A DNA stretch of 64,000 nt from Citrobacter amalonaticus Y19 (GCF_000981805.1 NZ_CP011132.1:4092001-4156000); one strand, 5' to 3'; numbered from the stretch's first letter, positions 51,690-62,243 are shown. The notes: generated by a model from the sequence alone, not told the origin. Translations and numbers: made by a program.

Positions 51690-52976
51690 TTAAGAGGATA
51701 TTTCGTGCGTTTTGCCTTCAGGTGCACGATTATTCAGCACATCGTCCAGCTTCTTGTGGTCCAGTTCCTTCACCCACTTCGCCACAACCACCGTTGCCAC
51801 GCCGTTACCGACCAGGTTGGTCAGTGCACGGGCTTCAGACATGAAGCGGTCGATACCCAGGATAAGCGCCAAACCCGCAACCGGCAGATGACCAACCGCA
51901 GAGATGGTCGCCGCCAGCACGATAAAGCCGCTTCCGGTGACGCCCGCCGCCCCTTTAGAGGAGAGCAGCAGAACCACCAGCAACGTAATCTGATGGAAGA
52001 TATCCATATGACTGTTGGTGGCCTGGGCGATAAACACCGCCGCCATCGTCAGGTATATCGAGGTCCCATCAAGGTTAAACGAATACCCGGTGGGAATAAC
52101 CAGCCCCACGACCGACTTGCGACAGCCGAGTTTCTCCATCTTGTCGAGCATACGCGGCAGCGCGGACTCGGAAGAGGACGTCCCCAGCACGATCAGCAGT
52201 TCTTCACGGATATAGCGGATAAATTTAAAGATGCTGAAGCCGGTTGCACGGGCGATCGAACCCAGAACGACAACGACAAACAGGATGCAGGTGATGTAGA
52301 AGCAGATAATCAGCTGCCCCAACTGCACCAGCGTACCGACACCATATTTCCCAATCGTAAAGGCCATCGCCCCGAACGCCCCGATTGGCGCCAGGCGCAT
52401 GATCATATTGATGATGCCAAAAATGACCTGCGAGAAGCTTTCAATGACGTTGAAAATCAACTGGCCTTTGCTGCCCAGACGATGCAGGGCAAACCCAAAC
52501 ATCACCGCAAACAACAGAACCTGCAGAATGTTACCACTGGCAAAGGCGCCAATGACGCTACCCGGAATAATATCCATCAGGAAGCCCACGATTCCCTGGT
52601 CTTTTGCCTGCTCGGCGTAAATTGCTACCGCTTTCGCATCAAGGGTTGCCGGATCAACGTTCATCCCGGCACCGGGTTGTACGACGTTAACGATGATGAG
52701 ACCAATGATCAGCGCAATCGTACTGACAATCTCAAAGTAAAGGAGCGCAACCGCACCCGTACGGCCCACCGCTTTCATACTTTCCATGCCTGCAATGCCA
52801 GTCACGACAGTACAGAAGATAACCGGTGCGATGACCATCTTGATCAGCTTAACGAATGCATCGCCAAGCGGTTTCATTTGTGCGCCTAATTCAGGGTAGT
52901 AATGGCCAAGGAGAATACCAATGGCTATTGCTGTCAGGACCTGAAAGTAGAGGCTTTTAAACAGAGAGATTTTCAT
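51690..52976 (-). CDS. dctA: C4-dicarboxylate/aspartate:H+ symporter DctA
   Basis: A 428-residue DAACS-family transporter for aerobic uptake of succinate, fumarate, malate and aspartate. The re-entrant loop SSSESALPRMLDKME and substrate-site helix region GYSFNLDGTSIYLTMAAVFIAQ are present. Almost identical to E. coli DctA. In E. coli it is induced by DcuSR and CRP; the upstream gap is 175 bases, and no clear CRP box was identified by eye. Confidence 0.97.
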   Translation of the reverse strand: MKISLFKSLYFQVLTAIAIGILLGHYYPELGAQMKPLGDAFVKLIKMVIAPVIFCTVVTGIAGMESMKAVGRTGAVALLYFEIVSTIALIIGLIIVNVVQPGAGMNVDPATLDAKAVAIYAEQAKDQGIVGFLMDIIPGSVIGAFASGNILQVLLFAVMFGFALHRLGSKGQLIFNVIESFSQVIFGIINMIMRLAPIGAFGAMAFTIGKYGVGTLVQLGQLIICFYITCILFVVVVLGSIARATGFSIFKFIRYIREELLIVLGTSSSESALPRMLDKMEKLGCRKSVVGLVIPTGYSFNLDGTSIYLTMAAVFIAQATNSHMDIFHQITLLVVLLLSSKGAAGVTGSGFIVLAATISAVGHLPVAGLALILGIDRFMSEARALTNLVGNGVATVVVAKWVKELDHKKLDDVLNNRAPEGKTHEISS

Positions 52977-53151
52977 AAGGTGTCCTTGAAGTAAAAACCA
53001 CAGGTCTTGTAAGGTTTTGGTTAACCTGCGGCCTTAAAATAACACCCAGACAACATGGCAGAAATGCACCAGGATCATAATTGAAACAAAAATGTTAAAA
53101 ACCTTGAGCTGGCTCGCACAAGCCAGACCTTTTTAAAGTATTGTAATCACA

Positions 53152-55140
53152 TCAATTGTGCTTCAGATAACGTTCTTCGAAGGTTTCTGCGGGTACAGCA
53201 CGGGCATAAAGGAAGCCCTGCCCGATTTCAACGCCCGCCTGCGCCAGCCATTCACGCTGTGCTTCGGTCTCGACGCCTTCCGCTACCATCTGCAGATTCA
53301 GGCTACGCGCCAACAGGATAATGGCCGAGATCATGCTGTTATCGTCGGGCAGACCCTCGACAAACATTTTGTCGATTTTCAGCACGTCGACTGGCAGGGA
53401 TTTCATGTGATGGAGCTGGCGCAGCCCCGCGTAACCCATGCCGAAATCGTCCAGCGCGATACGCACGCCTGCGTTACGCAACGGACGCAGTATCGCCACG
53501 GCGGCATGCGGGTCGTCGATCCGCCGACTCTCTGTCACTTCCAGAATGAGCGTGCCCGGCTGGATTCGGTAGCGGTTTAACAGTTCCAGCATGTCTGACA
53601 CCATATTCGGGTGCATCAACTGGAGCGCCGACAGATTGACCGACAGCGGCAGCGTAATCCCTCGCGCCTGCCAGGCTGCGAGCTGGCGGCAGGACTCCTC
53701 CAGCACCCAGTGACCCACGGTAACCATCAGGCCGCAGGACTCAATCCGCTCAATCAGCCCTTCCGGCAATTCCCAGCTTCCGTCCGGCTGTTGCATGCGC
53801 AGCAACGCTTCGGCGCTCACCACCTTGCCGCTGCTCATCTCCACCTGAGGCTGTAACCACAGGGCAAAGCGGTGGTTGTCCAGCGCAGTGAGAATATCGC
53901 TCTCTTCGGTCAGTCGTTTCTGGGCCGCTTCCATCTGCTCAGGGTCGAAGAACTGAATCTGGTTTTTACCCTTGCGTCGGGCGGTAAACGCCGCAGAGAC
54001 CGCGCGTCCGTAGAGCTGTTCGGCGCTGAGATCGCCATAATACATCGCCACGCCAATGCAGCAGCTCGGGCGGAGTTGGATCCCCTGCACTGGCAGTCGT
54101 TCATTAATGATAGTGAGTACTTGCTGACCTAACGTAATCGCGTGCCACGGCTCTTTGACGCCGTGGGCGATAATAGCAAAATCGTAACCACTGATCTGTG
54201 CAAGCACCATTCTCGGCGACAGCACCGATTTTAGCTTCTCCACCAACGTCAGCAGCAGGATTTCCCGCTGTGCCTCTTTCAGCACGCCCGCCGTGTCGCG
54301 CAGCGTTTCACAGGTGATAATCATCAGCGCCGTGGTCTGCTGACGCGCTACGACCTGCTCGAGCAGCCCCATCAGGAACGCTTTGTTCGGCAGTTCGGAG
54401 ACCGGAAAACGCATCGCGTTGTCCGTCTGTTCTTCACTGTGGCGTTGGACCAGTTGCTGGTTGAGGTTGTAGCTGCGCACCAACAGGCCAATCTCATCGT
54501 CATGATGCAGACGCGGCAATGCCAGCTGATGACCAATCAACTCCTGTTGCGGAATGTTATTCAGCTCGCGGGCGATGTTACGCAGCGGGTGCAAAATCAG
54601 GCGATTCACACACCAGCTAATGGCCACCGTCAGCATCAGGGATAAAAGTAAGTAAATGGTCACTAACGTAGACAGCGTGCTCATCACAAACTTATACATG
54701 CGAAATGAGTCGGCCTGGAGCACCAGATACGCCAGTGGCTGTGGATTCGCAGGACGCTCAAGCGAATAGACGGGAAGCGAGATCTGCACCGGCAGTTCAA
54801 AGAGTCGGGTTACCATCACCGGCACGGGCCGTTCGGGGATAAAGCTCATGCGCAGCGCCTGAAACTGGTTCGGTAGCACCACATCGGCCCGTTGCACTAC
54901 GCCGGCGGGTTTGATACTGGCGAGAATCGCTTCGGCTCCGGGGATATCGGCTTTTAAAATTGAGGCAGACAGCGGTTCACGTACCGAACGGGCAATACTT
55001 TCCAGTTGTGTCGCCGTGTTATAGCGGTTCTGCTGTACCAGATGAAACAGTAAAACGGTGCAAAACAGAAAAACAAACACCATGACAACGGCAGCCACCA
55101 TTGCCATCTGCTTAATTGTTAACGAGCGACTGACGCGCAA
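53152..55140 (-). CDS. pdeK: Membrane GGDEF-EAL phosphodiesterase PdeK (YhjK/HmsP-like)
   Basis: A 662-residue inner-membrane protein. There are membrane segments at about 12-34 and 155-178 around a periplasmic sensor loop, then a HAMP-like linker, a degenerate GGDEF domain (SGYDF in place of GGDEF, so no cyclase activity expected) and an EAL domain with intact motifs (VSAEALLRM, LSVNLSALQL, LDDFGMGYAGL, DVLKIDKMFVEGL, VAEGVETEAQ). It should hydrolyse c-di-GMP, the activator of cellulose synthase, and it lies next to the bcs operon on the same strand. Function inferred from the motifs and from E. coli YhjK. Confidence 0.93.
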   Translation of the reverse strand: MRVSRSLTIKQMAMVAAVVMVFVFLFCTVLLFHLVQQNRYNTATQLESIARSVREPLSASILKADIPGAEAILASIKPAGVVQRADVVLPNQFQALRMSFIPERPVPVMVTRLFELPVQISLPVYSLERPANPQPLAYLVLQADSFRMYKFVMSTLSTLVTIYLLLSLMLTVAISWCVNRLILHPLRNIARELNNIPQQELIGHQLALPRLHHDDEIGLLVRSYNLNQQLVQRHSEEQTDNAMRFPVSELPNKAFLMGLLEQVVARQQTTALMIITCETLRDTAGVLKEAQREILLLTLVEKLKSVLSPRMVLAQISGYDFAIIAHGVKEPWHAITLGQQVLTIINERLPVQGIQLRPSCCIGVAMYYGDLSAEQLYGRAVSAAFTARRKGKNQIQFFDPEQMEAAQKRLTEESDILTALDNHRFALWLQPQVEMSSGKVVSAEALLRMQQPDGSWELPEGLIERIESCGLMVTVGHWVLEESCRQLAAWQARGITLPLSVNLSALQLMHPNMVSDMLELLNRYRIQPGTLILEVTESRRIDDPHAAVAILRPLRNAGVRIALDDFGMGYAGLRQLHHMKSLPVDVLKIDKMFVEGLPDDNSMISAIILLARSLNLQMVAEGVETEAQREWLAQAGVEIGQGFLYARAVPAETFEERYLKHN

Positions 55141-55242
55141 TATTGTCTCCCCCCGGATATCCCAGATTGCCGCCCGAGTATACCCGATCGCGGCGGCATT
55201 GAGAGAGGCTGTGTCGGAAAAGGACTTTTCTGATTATTGACT

Positions 55243-55271
55243 GCCGGATAGCACAGCGCGTATCCGGCCTG
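55243..55271. repeat. Single REP between bcsC and pdeK
   Basis: GCCGGATAGCACAGCGCG-TATCCGGCCTGC, one REP in the short gap after bcsC. Confidence 0.75.
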
Positions 55272-55283
55272 CAATCATAACGC

Positions 55284-58200
55284 TTACCAGTCCGCGTAAG
55301 GCACCAGCGGCTGCGGCGGTAGGTCCATATCACCCTGCCATCCTGCGGCGGAATAGCGAACGTACAGCAGCAAATGGCTTGGCGCGTAGTCTTTTGCCTG
55401 CTGGATATCCACTGCGGTCCCGATAAACCAGTTAGAGGTCACCCGACGCTCGATCAGCGCCCGCGCGGTATAACCAAAGCCCTGACTGCTGCCGCCAGCG
55501 TTGGTTTGTTCGCTGGCTTCCTGACGGTAATCCGATGGAATCAGATTCAGTAACGGGTAACGCGGCATCGTTTTGGTGCGCGAATGCGACCAGGACACCG
55601 ATCCGCCCAGTTCCCAGGACCAGTTTTCCGTCCGCTGGCGCCACATCACCGGCACCGCGAAGGACAGGTATTCCTGCGGACTGTAGTAGCCGCCGTGGCC
55701 CAGTGAATACCCGCTCAGATCTTTGTCGTAGTGCCAGATCATATTGTTCAGGCCCACGGTCACGCGGCGGTTATTCTCGTTGATGATTTTGTAGTAGTAA
55801 CCGGTCATCCAGCGGACGCGCCAGTTATCCTCAACATTTTTCCCGGTTAACTGATCGGCGCCGAGTGAAGCCCAGACGCCGTTGGCTTCGCCTTTGTCGT
55901 AGCTGAGGCTAATCCCGCCGCCATCGGCACGGACGCCGCCCCATTTTTTACCGGTGTTAATGTCGTTGCTGTCGCCATTGTGGCTCTGCGCATCTTTCTG
56001 TCCGCCAAAGGCCAGCAGCGAACTGGAAATCGGACGGCGGTGCGCGTTCAGGGTATACCCCAGCGGCCCAATGTCATTGCTGTAACTGACGCCGCCGACC
56101 ACATCGACGACGTTGAAGCCCATCGGCGTGGTGCCGATATCCCAACTCCAGGTGTCATTCTTCCAGCCAACGGCGACGCTCGCCCCTGTATCCGACTGAC
56201 TGCGGCTGCCGCTACAGTCTTCCAGCGTACAGGTGCCCCAGTTATTGTCGTAGCGGCCATTCGCATCGGTCGAGAAGCTGCCCACGTTCATGTTGACCAG
56301 ATCGGTACGGAAGAACATGCGACCGTCTGAATACGGCGCATCCACATGCAGCATGGTGGTGTGCGCTTTCAGATCAGAATAGCCGCCGGTGCCGCTCGAT
56401 CCCCAATAGTCATGCTCCAGCGTGACGTTCAGATCCTGCTGGCGATATAAATCCGCCGCATCGCTGCGCACGCCGCGCTTGAGCCAGTCATCTTTTTCAT
56501 CGTTACGGGTCAGACGGGTAAAGGTGTCGTTATCCTGCGGACGCGTTGGCGTGATGCCGGACGCCACCATCGCGTCTTTGTACGTATCCAGCGCCTGCTG
56601 CGGCTCGCCGCTCTGCGCCTGGAAATTCGCGGCGTCACGCAGCACCATCGCACTTTCCATTGACGGCGGCTGCGCTTTGGCCTGCGGAATCAGAGTCGCG
56701 AAGGTCTGTGTTGCGGCAGCGGTGTCGCCAAGCTGCACCTGCGCCAGCGCTATTCGCCGTTGCATGTTGATCGACGGGGTCTGCGTTGCGGGCAGTTTCG
56801 CCAATTGCGCTCGTGCGGCGGGCTTGTCGCCCTGGGCGATGTACACTTCCGTCAGACCCAGCATTGCATCAACGTTGTCCGGTTCACGCGCCAGCACGGC
56901 GTCGTAAGAGCCTCGCGCCGCATTGTATTCCCCGCGCTGCTGTGCCCAGTCGGCCAGCGTTAAGTCGAGACGGGTCGACGCGGGCTGTTGGCGTAACAGC
57001 GCTTCGGCCTCGGCTTCCCGGCCGCTGTCGCGCAGGCGGTTAGCCGTTTCCAGCACCTGGTTGCTCTGCAACCGGTCTGCCAGTTCCTGAATATTGCTGT
57101 TCCACTGACTGCGTGGCAGGCTGTTGATATGCGCCAGCGCCGCCCGATCCTGATTATTGCCGGACAGGTACAGCCCATACGCATAAACCTGTTCCGGGTC
57201 GTTGGGTTTCTGACGCGCCAGCGCACTCATCTGTGCGTCAGCCTGGCTGCGCTGTCCGGCCTGCCACAGATCGCGTGACAGACGATAGGTTATCCAGACG
57301 CTGCCCGGATCCAGCGCCAGTCGACGGCGTTGCAGTTCCGCCGCCTGAGCCCAGTTGCCCTGGTTCTCCAGCGTTTCGGCCTGCTGCGCCAGGCGATCGT
57401 TTTCCAGACCCCGTTCAATATCATCAATGCTGCGGCGCTGACTGGCAGAGAGGGTGGCGATAAACGCGGAGGCTTTCTCCGGCGACTGCGCGCGATAGAG
57501 GTTTGCCAGACCGCGTACGGCATTGGTGTTGCCGCTGTCCATGCGCAGCGTCTGCTGATAGTAGCGCTCGGCAGCCGGATAATCTTTGCGCGCCATTGCC
57601 GCATCACCCAGCCCCAGTACCGCATAGCTATCGGTATTGTCGATGTTTCTGGCCTGCTGATAGAGGCGTTCCGCCTGGTCAATATTGTTGGTTTTCAGCG
57701 CGGCGTCGCCCTGCTGAATCGCCAGCCAGTAGCTGTTCACTTTCAGCAGGCTTTCCCACTTGCTGCGGCTCCCACTTTGCGGATCCATCGCCAGCGCTTT
57801 CTTAAACTGCGCAACGGCGCTGGCGCGATCGCCACGCTGAGAATAGGCCTGTCCCAGCGCGCCCACGGCTTCGCTGTCGCTTTGGTTTGCTTTCACCGCC
57901 TGCTGTAGTTCTGAGATAGCCTGTCCGCCCTGTCCGGCTTCGACTGCCGCCAGACCCTGCGCACGCGCGCGGAATGTCGGATCGGAGAGCTGTTTTTGCT
58001 GTTCGCTAAGCTTGCTGCGCGCAGCGACTACGCTGTCCCCCTCACTGAAGACCGTGAGGTATCTTTGCAGCGCCTTCACGCTGGCGTCGCTGACCGGCAG
58101 ATCTTTAATCTGGGTGTACCAGATATTCGCGGCGGCATTGCGCCCGGCGTTGGATTTCGCCATCTGCTCCAGAATCACAAAGCCTTCGTCCGGGCGATCG

Positions 58201-58781
58201 TTATCAAACAGTAACTGCGCCAGCGTATTTTGCAGCGTGTTATTGCCCGGACTGCGGGTGTTAATCGCCTTCAACTGATTGATAGCCTGATTGCGGCGGG
58301 CAGGAATTTTGGCCACCGCGCTCCAGTATTCCACTTCCAGGTCGCCTTCCGGCGGGTTGCCCTTGAACAACTTATCGTAGGCGGCAACCGCCTCCTCAGC
58401 ATGCCCGGTCGTCGCCTGTAGACGCGCCTGTTGCAAAGACTGGCGTCCTTCCGGCGTCGCCAACAGCATGGTCGTGCGGGAAGATTGATAGGCATTGGAG
58501 CTCGGCGCTAACTGAGAAAGTCTTTCAAGCTGCTTCTGCGCGCCGTCGTTATCGCCCTGACGCAGCAGGTAGCGAAAACGGGCGGCGACCACATCCGGAT
58601 TATTCGGGTCAATCAATTCGAGGCGATAGAGTGACTGACGCACCAGATCTTCACGGTGCGTGGCTTCCCCCAGCCGCACCTGCTCCAGCAACTGCTGTTG
58701 CGCCGACGGCGCCGCGTCGGCAAAGGGCATCAGGGCAATGCCGAGTGAGACCCCGAGTAAACTTAATTTGAACTTGCGCAT
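55284..58781 (-). CDS. bcsC: Cellulose export protein BcsC
   Basis: A 1165-residue outer-membrane exporter of cellulose. After a signal peptide (cleavage after ADA) come about 19 TPR repeats (residues 30-790) that form a periplasmic scaffold, and then a C-terminal 16-strand beta-barrel (from about 815, BCSC_C) ending PLVPYADW. It matches E. coli BcsC (1157 residues). Its start overlaps the end of bcsZ by 19 bases. Confidence 0.96.
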   Translation of the reverse strand: MRKFKLSLLGVSLGIALMPFADAAPSAQQQLLEQVRLGEATHREDLVRQSLYRLELIDPNNPDVVAARFRYLLRQGDNDGAQKQLERLSQLAPSSNAYQSSRTTMLLATPEGRQSLQQARLQATTGHAEEAVAAYDKLFKGNPPEGDLEVEYWSAVAKIPARRNQAINQLKAINTRSPGNNTLQNTLAQLLFDNDRPDEGFVILEQMAKSNAGRNAAANIWYTQIKDLPVSDASVKALQRYLTVFSEGDSVVAARSKLSEQQKQLSDPTFRARAQGLAAVEAGQGGQAISELQQAVKANQSDSEAVGALGQAYSQRGDRASAVAQFKKALAMDPQSGSRSKWESLLKVNSYWLAIQQGDAALKTNNIDQAERLYQQARNIDNTDSYAVLGLGDAAMARKDYPAAERYYQQTLRMDSGNTNAVRGLANLYRAQSPEKASAFIATLSASQRRSIDDIERGLENDRLAQQAETLENQGNWAQAAELQRRRLALDPGSVWITYRLSRDLWQAGQRSQADAQMSALARQKPNDPEQVYAYGLYLSGNNQDRAALAHINSLPRSQWNSNIQELADRLQSNQVLETANRLRDSGREAEAEALLRQQPASTRLDLTLADWAQQRGEYNAARGSYDAVLAREPDNVDAMLGLTEVYIAQGDKPAARAQLAKLPATQTPSINMQRRIALAQVQLGDTAAATQTFATLIPQAKAQPPSMESAMVLRDAANFQAQSGEPQQALDTYKDAMVASGITPTRPQDNDTFTRLTRNDEKDDWLKRGVRSDAADLYRQQDLNVTLEHDYWGSSGTGGYSDLKAHTTMLHVDAPYSDGRMFFRTDLVNMNVGSFSTDANGRYDNNWGTCTLEDCSGSRSQSDTGASVAVGWKNDTWSWDIGTTPMGFNVVDVVGGVSYSNDIGPLGYTLNAHRRPISSSLLAFGGQKDAQSHNGDSNDINTGKKWGGVRADGGGISLSYDKGEANGVWASLGADQLTGKNVEDNWRVRWMTGYYYKIINENNRRVTVGLNNMIWHYDKDLSGYSLGHGGYYSPQEYLSFAVPVMWRQRTENWSWELGGSVSWSHSRTKTMPRYPLLNLIPSDYRQEASEQTNAGGSSQGFGYTARALIERRVTSNWFIGTAVDIQQAKDYAPSHLLLYVRYSAAGWQGDMDLPPQPLVPYADW

Positions 58782-59869
58782 TCCTGGCCCCAGTCAGGTA
58801 ATAGCTCACCTTTAGCGGTGAAGCGATAACGATGCTGATCCCACCCTTCTCCGAAGAGGGTTAGCACGTAGCTATAGTAGGCATCGCTGCCAGGGAAGTG
58901 GTCTGTCACGCGCTGTCGCTGCACCGCTTGTGCGTCGCGGTTTTGCAGGAAAGGCAGTAAGGCCGCAGAAAAGCCCACCGGGCCATTGCCCTGCGCTTTG
59001 CCGCTGGCGACGTCCACTTTCTCCGGCGGGAGACCGTTTTTAGTTGTCAGGGTGGCCATCGGTTTGAATTTTGCCAGCAGCCGCGCTTTCTGCGGGTCGC
59101 CGTCATGCATCATGCCCGCCCACAGGTAGACGCGAATCGCGTCGTAACTGCTGACCAGCGTTTTCTCTGGCTTCAGTTGCCAGCCTTTGTTTTTCTCGTA
59201 GCGGACCCAATCCGGCGAGAAACCTTTCGGGGCCGTTTCTAACAGCAGTCGCTGGTTGGTTTCGCGCAGGGTCGACCACGGCGCGCCAAAGCGGGTGAAA
59301 TACTGCGCCAGTTGCGGCGGCAGATAGCTTGGATTGAAGCGCCAGGTGTTGGCTTCAGCAAAACCAATCTTGCCGGGTAGCAGCATCGAGCCCAGCCCCG
59401 GCACCGTCACCACTTCTTCGCTGGCAATCCGTTTCAGCAAGGCTTTGCCGATGTCGGTGTAGCGCGGTTCTTTCCACAAGCGTCCCGCCTCCAGCAGCGA
59501 CCACGCGATCCAGATATCGCCATCAGAAGCGGAATTGCTATCCAGCACCGCCCAGATGGAAGGATCTTTCTGTCCCCACAGCCAGGCGGGTAGATGCTCC
59601 TGCAACGACCCTTGCGCGAGGTTGTTCTGCGTCCAGTCCAGTAACGCATCAAAGGTCTGGCGATCGTTAGCGGCGAGGGCAAAGAACATCGCATAACTTT
59701 GCCCTTCCGAGGTGGTGATTTTGCGTGCATCGCTGGGATCAATCACCCGCCCTTCCTGGCTGATGTAATCCTTTTTAAATTGATCCCATGCAGGCCAGGT
59801 ACAGGCCGCCTGTACACTCAGCGCGGCCAGCATTAACACCATGACTATCCCACTACGCAACGCGTTCAT
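58763..59869 (-). CDS. bcsZ: Periplasmic endo-1,4-glucanase BcsZ
   Basis: A 368-residue GH8 cellulase with a signal peptide (cleavage after VQA). The catalytic acid Glu55 is in TTSEGQSYAMF, and the family motif NSASDGDIWIAWSLLEAG is present, with the catalytic-base region SSYDAIRVYLW further on. It cuts glucan in the periplasm and tunes cellulose output. It lies between bcsB (six-base gap) and bcsC (overlap). Confidence 0.96.
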   Translation of the reverse strand: MNALRSGIVMVLMLAALSVQAACTWPAWDQFKKDYISQEGRVIDPSDARKITTSEGQSYAMFFALAANDRQTFDALLDWTQNNLAQGSLQEHLPAWLWGQKDPSIWAVLDSNSASDGDIWIAWSLLEAGRLWKEPRYTDIGKALLKRIASEEVVTVPGLGSMLLPGKIGFAEANTWRFNPSYLPPQLAQYFTRFGAPWSTLRETNQRLLLETAPKGFSPDWVRYEKNKGWQLKPEKTLVSSYDAIRVYLWAGMMHDGDPQKARLLAKFKPMATLTTKNGLPPEKVDVASGKAQGNGPVGFSAALLPFLQNRDAQAVQRQRVTDHFPGSDAYYSYVLTLFGEGWDQHRYRFTAKGELLPDWGQECASSN

Positions 59870-59875
59870 TATTCA

Positions 59876-62233
59876 TCACTCATGATCCGGATCGAGACGG
59901 CGGCGACTGATGATGCGCAGCAGACGCCACAGTACCCAGGCCAGTAACACCACGCTGATGGCCGCCAGTACCGCTAACAGCACCGGATGGTTGGCCAGCG
60001 CGTACCACAGACGTTCAAACCACGGCAGGTGGCCCACGTAGTAAATATCGCCGACGCGTAAACTGCTTACGCCAGATTCGCGGATCACGGAGACGGAACC
60101 AAACATCGTCGCCCGTTTACCGCTGTCATTGATGGCCTGATTCAGTAATTCATAGCCACGCGGGCTGTCTGCCAGCAGTGCCACCACGCTACGCTGATCG
60201 TTGAACGGTGACTGGAAGCCGATGACCGCAGCCATCGGTCCACTTGACGTCACCGTCGCCTGCGCATCCGCTTTGCGATCGGCTTCATCCGGCATGATGC
60301 TCGGGAACGTCGTCTGGCGCATTGGGGTTTTCACCCAGCTCTCCGCTGCCTGAACTAACAGGTCAATACGCTTGTCGTCTTTCAGTTTGTCCGGGATCGA
60401 GCCGATAATCAGGATGTCTGCTTCTTTGCCCTGAATCTGGCTACTGTCATCGGTGATGGTCAGGTTAATCGCCGGGAAACCGGTTTGCGCACCGATAGTC
60501 CCGGTCGCGTCGAGCAGGGTTTCCATCTGCGCTTCGTTCGGGGTTTTCGGCATCACGGTGATGGTTTCTGACAGGTCCGCCATACGGCTGAACGGGAAGC
60601 CCGCGTTCGCAAACGCACGCAAATCCGGCATCGCAATGAAGTGGTAGTACTTCGAGAAGTCGATGGTGGAGTCGTCGCCAATCACCACGTGGTTCGGCAC
60701 CGGCTGGAAGGTAATACAATTATCAATCGAGCCGCCCGGCATCGGGTTCATGTACTCGAAGTCAAACCGCAACTGGTTCATCGCACCCAGCTTCAGCGCC
60801 GGGATGGCGACATCCGTTTTCCCGTCCAGCAGCCCTTGCAGCACCGGCAGACGCAGCAGCAGACGATTGCTCTTCTCATTGCTGGTCAGACTAAAGGCTT
60901 GCAGGAACTGGTTGTTCAGGCTGATATCCATGCGCGAGCTGTCTTTGGTCGGCGGCGTGGTGTAACGGTAATTGAGGTTCATATCAATACCGGTACTGCG
61001 CAGCAGATAGAGATCCGGCGGCAGGTTCAGAGAGACGTTGATGGCGGCAGGTTCCATCCCGGTGGACTGCAGTTGCTCTTCATAAGTTTTCAGTTCGCCG
61101 AAGGTCACCGGACGATCGGTACGCACCCAGTTTGGCGCATCGTACGGTTTACGCGCCAACAGCGGCTTCACGTCGTTCACTTCCACACTGCTACCGCGGA
61201 AGAGGATATTGCCCTGAGCAATCCCTTTCGCCGCCTGCAGCAGATCGTTATCGTCACGACCGAACACCACCAGCAGTTTCACATAAGGGTTATTCGGATG
61301 GCTGATCATTTCGATCACCGGCGCTTTCACCGGCGGATGTTCGCGCAGGAAATCAGGACGTTTGTCGTTGGTGGCAAAGACGATCGCATTACGATCCGGC
61401 AGCGCGTTGTACAACACCGGGAAGTGCTGACCCCGCCAGCCCGCCCGTGAACCGAACCAGGAAGAAACGATCGACGCCGCCTGTTGCAGGGTTCCGCCTG
61501 GCGCCCCGGCAAAGACCATCGGCAGCGTTACCGCACGGTTGTCACGCGGATCGAAGAACGGTATTGGGAAGTGCGAGAGATCGTTTTGCACTTCCAGCGT
61601 CTGATAGGTGAGGTCCAGCATGCTGCTGCGCCCAACGTCCAGCCACAGCGTGCTGCTGGCGGGGTTTTCACAAATCTGCTGGTAGTGGCCGACAAACTCC
61701 AGCCGCACGCGGTTGAAATCGGTGATAAACAGCGGGTCGATCGGCATTTGCGCCAGCGTCTTTTTACCCAGCTGTTCCTGGGTGACCGGCAGCACGCCCA
61801 TCAACTCATCATTCAGGTAGACCTTGAGCTGCGACTGTACCGGCAGCAGTGAGGGCGACGGCGTGTACTCCAGGTTCAGTACGGCTCTGGAGACCACCTC
61901 ATCGCTGCGCATGCCAAACTCAATGCTTCCGTTTGGGTTCACGCCACGTAGCACCATGCTGCCCGGCGGCGGCGCGATCTGCGCAAACGTCAGTTTCACG
62001 TCACGGGAAGGGCCATTCTGCGCCACAATCGGCGCATCCGCTCCCGGTACGCCCGGCATCACCTGACCCACCGGCTGATTTGCCTCTGCCTGTGCAGGTT
62101 CGGCCGCAGCCGGGACCACCGTTGGCTCAGCATTCATCAGTGGCTGCGTTGCAGGCGTCGCATTCGTCATGAAAGAAGGGATTGCGCTCATCCCCATAAC
62201 CACTGCACCAATCCAGGAAAGTTTTCTTTTCAT
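59876..62233 (-). CDS. bcsB: Cellulose synthase regulatory subunit BcsB
   Basis: A 785-residue periplasmic protein with a signal peptide and one C-terminal membrane anchor (PVLLAVLAAISVVLLAWVLW). Between them are two carbohydrate-binding and two flavodoxin-like domains, typical of BcsB. The anchor is needed for BcsA activity and guides the glucan through the periplasm. A Pro/Ala-rich segment follows the signal peptide. Start ATG 62233 (MKRKLSWIG) is chosen over an open extension into bcsA. Confidence 0.95.
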   Translation of the reverse strand: MKRKLSWIGAVVMGMSAIPSFMTNATPATQPLMNAEPTVVPAAAEPAQAEANQPVGQVMPGVPGADAPIVAQNGPSRDVKLTFAQIAPPPGSMVLRGVNPNGSIEFGMRSDEVVSRAVLNLEYTPSPSLLPVQSQLKVYLNDELMGVLPVTQEQLGKKTLAQMPIDPLFITDFNRVRLEFVGHYQQICENPASSTLWLDVGRSSMLDLTYQTLEVQNDLSHFPIPFFDPRDNRAVTLPMVFAGAPGGTLQQAASIVSSWFGSRAGWRGQHFPVLYNALPDRNAIVFATNDKRPDFLREHPPVKAPVIEMISHPNNPYVKLLVVFGRDDNDLLQAAKGIAQGNILFRGSSVEVNDVKPLLARKPYDAPNWVRTDRPVTFGELKTYEEQLQSTGMEPAAINVSLNLPPDLYLLRSTGIDMNLNYRYTTPPTKDSSRMDISLNNQFLQAFSLTSNEKSNRLLLRLPVLQGLLDGKTDVAIPALKLGAMNQLRFDFEYMNPMPGGSIDNCITFQPVPNHVVIGDDSTIDFSKYYHFIAMPDLRAFANAGFPFSRMADLSETITVMPKTPNEAQMETLLDATGTIGAQTGFPAINLTITDDSSQIQGKEADILIIGSIPDKLKDDKRIDLLVQAAESWVKTPMRQTTFPSIMPDEADRKADAQATVTSSGPMAAVIGFQSPFNDQRSVVALLADSPRGYELLNQAINDSGKRATMFGSVSVIRESGVSSLRVGDIYYVGHLPWFERLWYALANHPVLLAVLAAISVVLLAWVLWRLLRIISRRRLDPDHE

Positions 62234-62243
62234 CGCGTTATCA

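Noticed and set aside
51681..52889. 402-codon open frame on the plus strand
   Set aside because: It lies opposite dctA, is rich in His, Gln, Arg and Asn as antisense frames of GC-rich genes are, and has no ribosome site. DctA on the other strand is certain.
52977..53151. CRP site upstream of dctA
   Set aside because: Expected from E. coli, but I found no TGTGA-N6-TCACA match that I could defend by eye.
60641..61450. 269-codon open frame on the plus strand
   Set aside because: It is antisense to bcsB, with antisense-like composition.
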